Shown here piece by piece: positions 61,178-64,000 of a DNA stretch of 64,000 nt (within the stretch, counting starts at the first letter, position 1; each line of letters starts with the position of its first letter). The notes under the pieces were generated by a model. The model worked only from the letters and a program-made list of their open reading frames with translations, did no database searches and was not told the DNA's origin. The position numbers and the translations under genes were made by a program. The DNA is from Acidobacteriota bacterium (GTDB taxonomy: Bacteria > Acidobacteriota > Terriglobia > Terriglobales > Acidobacteriaceae), in contig JAFDVQ010000001.1 of NCBI GenBank assembly GCA_018268915.1, forward strand, positions 372,001-436,000, in the 5' to 3' direction.

Positions 61178-63643
61178 ATGTTCGAACGCTATACGGAGAA
61201 GGCACGACGCGTGATCTTCTTCGCGCGATATGAGGCCAGCCAGTTCGGGTCGCCCTATATCGAAACCGAGCATTTGCTGCTTGGCCTGTTGCGCGAGGAC
61301 AAGGCGTTAACCAATCGCTTTTTGCGTTCGCACGCCTCGGTAGAGTCGATTCGCAAGCAGATTGAAGCGCACACCACCATTCGCGAGAAGGTTTCGACCT
61401 CCGTCGACCTGCCTCTCTCGAACGAGTGCAAGCGCGTTCTTGCGTACGCTGCGGAAGAAGCCGAACGCCTGGGCCACAAACACATCGGAACCGAGCACCT
61501 GCTGCTGGGCCTGCTGCGCGAAGAAAAGTGCTTCGCCTCCGAGATCCTGCAGGAGCGCGGCCTCAAGCTCGCCCAGATTCGCGACGAGCTTGCCCGTGTC
61601 ACCCAGGAGAAAGCTCCGGCCCAACAGCGCCAGCGCGAGTCGAGCCTGCTGGCCGAGTTCAGCCGCGACCTTACCCAGGCCGCCATGGACGGGCAACTCG
61701 ATCCACTCGTCGGACGCGACGGCGAACTCGAACGCGTTGTCCAGATCCTCTGCCGCCGTACGAAAAACAATCCAGTCCTCATCGGCGAGCCCGGCGTCGG
61801 CAAGACCGCTATCGTCGAAGGCCTCGCCCAGCGCATTGCCGACGGCGAAGTCCCAAGCTTCCTCGCCGACAAGCGCGTGCTCGCCCTTGACCTCTCGCTC
61901 ATCGTGGCCGGAACCAAGTACCGTGGCCAGTTCGAAGAGCGCCTCAAGACCATCATGAAAGAGCTGATGGAGAACCAGAATTCCATCATCTTCATCGACG
62001 AGTTGCACACGCTGGTGGGTGCCGGCTCTGCCGAGGGTTCACTCGACGCTGCCAACATCCTAAAGCCCGCTCTCTCTCGCGGCGAAATTCAGTGCATCGG
62101 CGCAACCACGCCAGCCGAGTATCGCAAGTCGATCGAGAAAGACCGTTCGCTTGAGCGCCGTTTCCAGGCCGTCAAGGTTCCGCCACCAAGCGAATCCGAC
62201 GCCGTGAAGATCATCAACGGCATCAAGGACCGTTACGAAAAGTTCCACGCGGTCAGCTACACCGATGCAGCCATCGAGTTTGCCGTGTCGCACTCGAACC
62301 GCTACATTCCCGATCGGTTCCTTCCCGACAAGGCGATCGACCTTATCGACGAAGCCGGCGCCCGCGTCAAGCTGCGTCAGACCTCGCTCCCAGAGGAGAT
62401 CACCGAAGTCCAGAAGCGGATCAAGTTCATCGTTCATCGCATGGACTCGGCCATCGCCAACCATGAATTCGAGAAGGCCCGCTTCTACTCCGATGAGGAG
62501 CGGAAGGAGCGCGAAAACCTCCGCGCTCTTCGCGACAAGTACCACCTCGATGACTCCGCCGCCGGCATCGTCGGCCGCGAAGACATCGAAGACGTCGTGA
62601 GCCGCTGGACCGGCGTTCCCGTCACCAGCATTAAGGAAGAAGAGACGCAGAAGCTGCTCCGCGTGGAAGAAGAGCTCCACCGCCGCATCATCTCGCAGGA
62701 GAAGGCGATCTCCGCCCTGGCGCGCGCTATCCGGCGTTCGCGTGCGGGCCTCAAGTCGCCGCACCGTCCGATCGGCAGTTTCCTGTTCCTCGGACCAACC
62801 GGCGTCGGCAAAACCGAAATGGCCCGGACCCTGGCACAATTCCTCTTCGGCTCAGACAAAGCGCTTATCCGCTTCGACATGTCGGAGTTCATGGAGAAGC
62901 ACTCGGTCTCCAAGCTGATCGGTTCGCCTCCGGGATATGTGGGCTACGAAGAGGGCGGTCAGCTCACCGAACGGGTCAAGCGCTCGCCGTACTCAGTAGT
63001 CCTGCTCGACGAAATCGAGAAGGCGCACCCCGATGTGTTCAACATCCTGCTGCAGGTGTTTGAAGACGGCCAGTTGACCGATGGACTTGGCAACACCGTC
63101 GACTTCAAGAACACCATCATCATCATGACGTCGAACATCGGTGCCCGCCACCTGCAGAAGAAGCAGGGCCTCGGCTTCCAGAGCGACCGCGAAGATCTCG
63201 TCACCGAGAAGGTGGAAGAGCTCGTCAAGAATGAAGTCAAGAAGACCTTCAATCCCGAGTTCCTCAACCGCCTCGACGAAGTGATCCTCTTCCAGTCGCT
63301 CAGCGATGCCGATCTAATCCAGATCGTCGAACTGCTCGTACAGCAGCTCAACCAGAACCTGGCGCAGAAGTCGATCACCATCTCGGTTGCCGAAGATGCC
63401 AAGAAGTGGATCCTCGACAAGACTCTCGGCGACCGCAGCTACGGTGCTCGTCCCTTGCGTCGCGCTCTGCAGCGCTACGTGGAAGATCCTCTGTCGGAGG
63501 CGCTCATTGCGGGTGGCATTCCGCAGCGTCCTGCCTTCCTCGACGTCTACCTCGAAAACAACCAGCTCTTCTATCGCCCCGTCAGTTCCGAAGAAGGCGG
63601 CAGCGAAGAGAAAGCAGCCGGCATCCTCCTCTACAGCGCATAG
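61178..63643 (+). CDS. clpC: ATP-dependent Clp protease ATP-binding subunit ClpC
   Basis: An 821-residue AAA+ unfoldase. Two Clp N repeats open the protein ([34 protein letters not shown]). NBD1 has Walker A with Lys209 (GEPGVGKTA). A short M domain with a UVR-like segment ([20 protein letters not shown]) separates it from NBD2, whose Walker A contains Lys545 (GPTGVGKTE). It unfolds substrates for ClpP, which is not in the window. AGGAG precedes the ATG. No ctsR/mcsA/mcsB genes lie upstream, unlike Firmicutes. Confidence 0.96.
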   Translation: MFERYTEKARRVIFFARYEASQFGSPYIETEHLLLGLLREDKALTNRFLRSHASVESIRKQIEAHTTIREKVSTSVDLPLSNECKRVLAYAAEEAERLGHKHIGTEHLLLGLLREEKCFASEILQERGLKLAQIRDELARVTQEKAPAQQRQRESSLLAEFSRDLTQAAMDGQLDPLVGRDGELERVVQILCRRTKNNPVLIGEPGVGKTAIVEGLAQRIADGEVPSFLADKRVLALDLSLIVAGTKYRGQFEERLKTIMKELMENQNSIIFIDELHTLVGAGSAEGSLDAANILKPALSRGEIQCIGATTPAEYRKSIEKDRSLERRFQAVKVPPPSESDAVKIINGIKDRYEKFHAVSYTDAAIEFAVSHSNRYIPDRFLPDKAIDLIDEAGARVKLRQTSLPEEITEVQKRIKFIVHRMDSAIANHEFEKARFYSDEERKERENLRALRDKYHLDDSAAGIVGREDIEDVVSRWTGVPVTSIKEEETQKLLRVEEELHRRIISQEKAISALARAIRRSRAGLKSPHRPIGSFLFLGPTGVGKTEMARTLAQFLFGSDKALIRFDMSEFMEKHSVSKLIGSPPGYVGYEEGGQLTERVKRSPYSVVLLDEIEKAHPDVFNILLQVFEDGQLTDGLGNTVDFKNTIIIMTSNIGARHLQKKQGLGFQSDREDLVTEKVEELVKNEVKKTFNPEFLNRLDEVILFQSLSDADLIQIVELLVQQLNQNLAQKSITISVAEDAKKWILDKTLGDRSYGARPLRRALQRYVEDPLSEALIAGGIPQRPAFLDVYLENNQLFYRPVSSEEGGSEEKAAGILLYSA

Positions 63644-63979
63644 ACACCTACCGTCAGCTAAACTCTGGGTGCCCCAGGTCTCGATTCTGAGACCTGGGAC
63701 CCAACTCCCCCGGCCAGCCCGGCGGTTTTGTCTTTCTGGTTTATCCGCGAACCATGGGTGCCCCAGAGCCTGCACTGAGCGAAGCCGAAGTGTCTCGATT
63801 CTGAGACCTTTGATCCAGGTAAGCGGCGACTACCATCAATAAGTCTGGGTGCCCGCCCTGAGTCTACCGAAGGGTTTCGATCCTGAGACCTCGGTAGTAT
63901 CGGCTTACTGTGACGAAGATCAGACAACACATCCCGGCCGGAACCAACTTCCGCCACCCAAAACAAACACTCGACGCAA
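63644..63979. repeat. Three imperfect copies of a TGGGTGCCC / GAGACCT repeat
   Basis: Copy 1 (63664-63702) is a strong hairpin with a perfect 10-bp stem CCCAGGTCTC/GAGACCTGGG and an outer GGGT/ACCC pair; copy 2 spans 63755-63809 and copy 3 63844-63891. All begin TGGGTGCCC and end in TCGATYCTGAGACCT, with different inserts. Copy 1 lies ~20 bp past the clpC stop and may also stop transcription. No gene is seen. Confidence 0.75.
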
Positions 63980-64000
63980 GTCCCGGAGGGAACGCGCGAA
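63980..64000. repeat. Partial three-hairpin element at the window end
   Basis: TCCCGGAGGGAACG resembles the 5' end of the element at 59878-59970 and is truncated by the window boundary. Confidence 0.45.

Overview
The window is a 64 kb, GC-rich, gene-dense chromosomal segment, very probably from an Acidobacteriota (Terriglobia-like) soil bacterium. The pointers are two very large outer-membrane receptors that start with a carboxypeptidase-regulatory-like domain, a secreted sedolisin (S53), a UPF0182 membrane protein, an ECF sigma/anti-sigma/DUF3106 set, several Tat-exported enzymes, and intergenic spacers filled with short palindromic and heptameric repeats of the kind common in that phylum. 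No rRNA, integrase, transposase, phage gene or CRISPR array was seen.

Layout. 1-9 kb: a truncated DoxX-like gene, a trypsin-like lipoprotein protease with a duplicated tail module, a macro-domain hydrolase, an aldo/keto reductase, a WcaF-like acetyltransferase, the sigma operon, a palindrome cluster and tRNA-Val. 9-18 kb: small and secreted unknowns (including a 59-aa gene with a TTG start), a Gfo/Idh/MocA oxidoreductase, a methyltransferase, an aldose-epimerase-like lipoprotein and the S53 peptidase. 18-23 kb: a carbohydrate locus in which a Zn-dehydrogenase/SDR pair converges on a lacI-type regulator and a Tat-exported PF10091 (GH144-type) hydrolase; a 16-bp perfect palindrome lies just downstream of a good promoter for the hydrolase. 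23-42 kb: UPF0182, receptor 1 with a TPR protein, an Hsp70-like protein, GH43, tRNA-Gly, receptor 2 with a metallophosphoesterase 12 bp downstream, a PqiA-like protein, a cupin and a family-5 uracil-DNA glycosylase.

43-60 kb: a molybdo-flavoenzyme and nucleobase block. A PaoABC-like operon (Tat-exported 2Fe-2S subunit, FAD subunit with extra cysteines, two tandem paralogous molybdenum subunits, XdhC) lies near a MocA-type nucleotidyltransferase, a guanine-deaminase-like enzyme, PreT/PreA and an amidase. The molybdenum enzyme plus its chaperone and cofactor nucleotidyltransferase make a coherent set; the deaminase and PreTA point to purine and pyrimidine catabolism nearby, though the substrate of the molybdoenzyme cannot be read from sequence. 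60-64 kb: an orphan LolD-like ATPase, clpC and a repeat-rich spacer.

The most unusual observations are decayed or damaged genes missed by simple ORF calling (a flavoprotein remnant at 25.75 kb, a deaminase C-terminus at 51.6 kb, a single-base frameshift in a G5 run at 53.08 kb), a MerR-type 19-bp-spacer promoter that would yield a leaderless transcript, the promoter/operator pair in front of the hydrolase, the two tandem molybdenum subunits, and several families of intergenic hairpin repeats. I did not find a clearly new multi-gene defence or mobile system.
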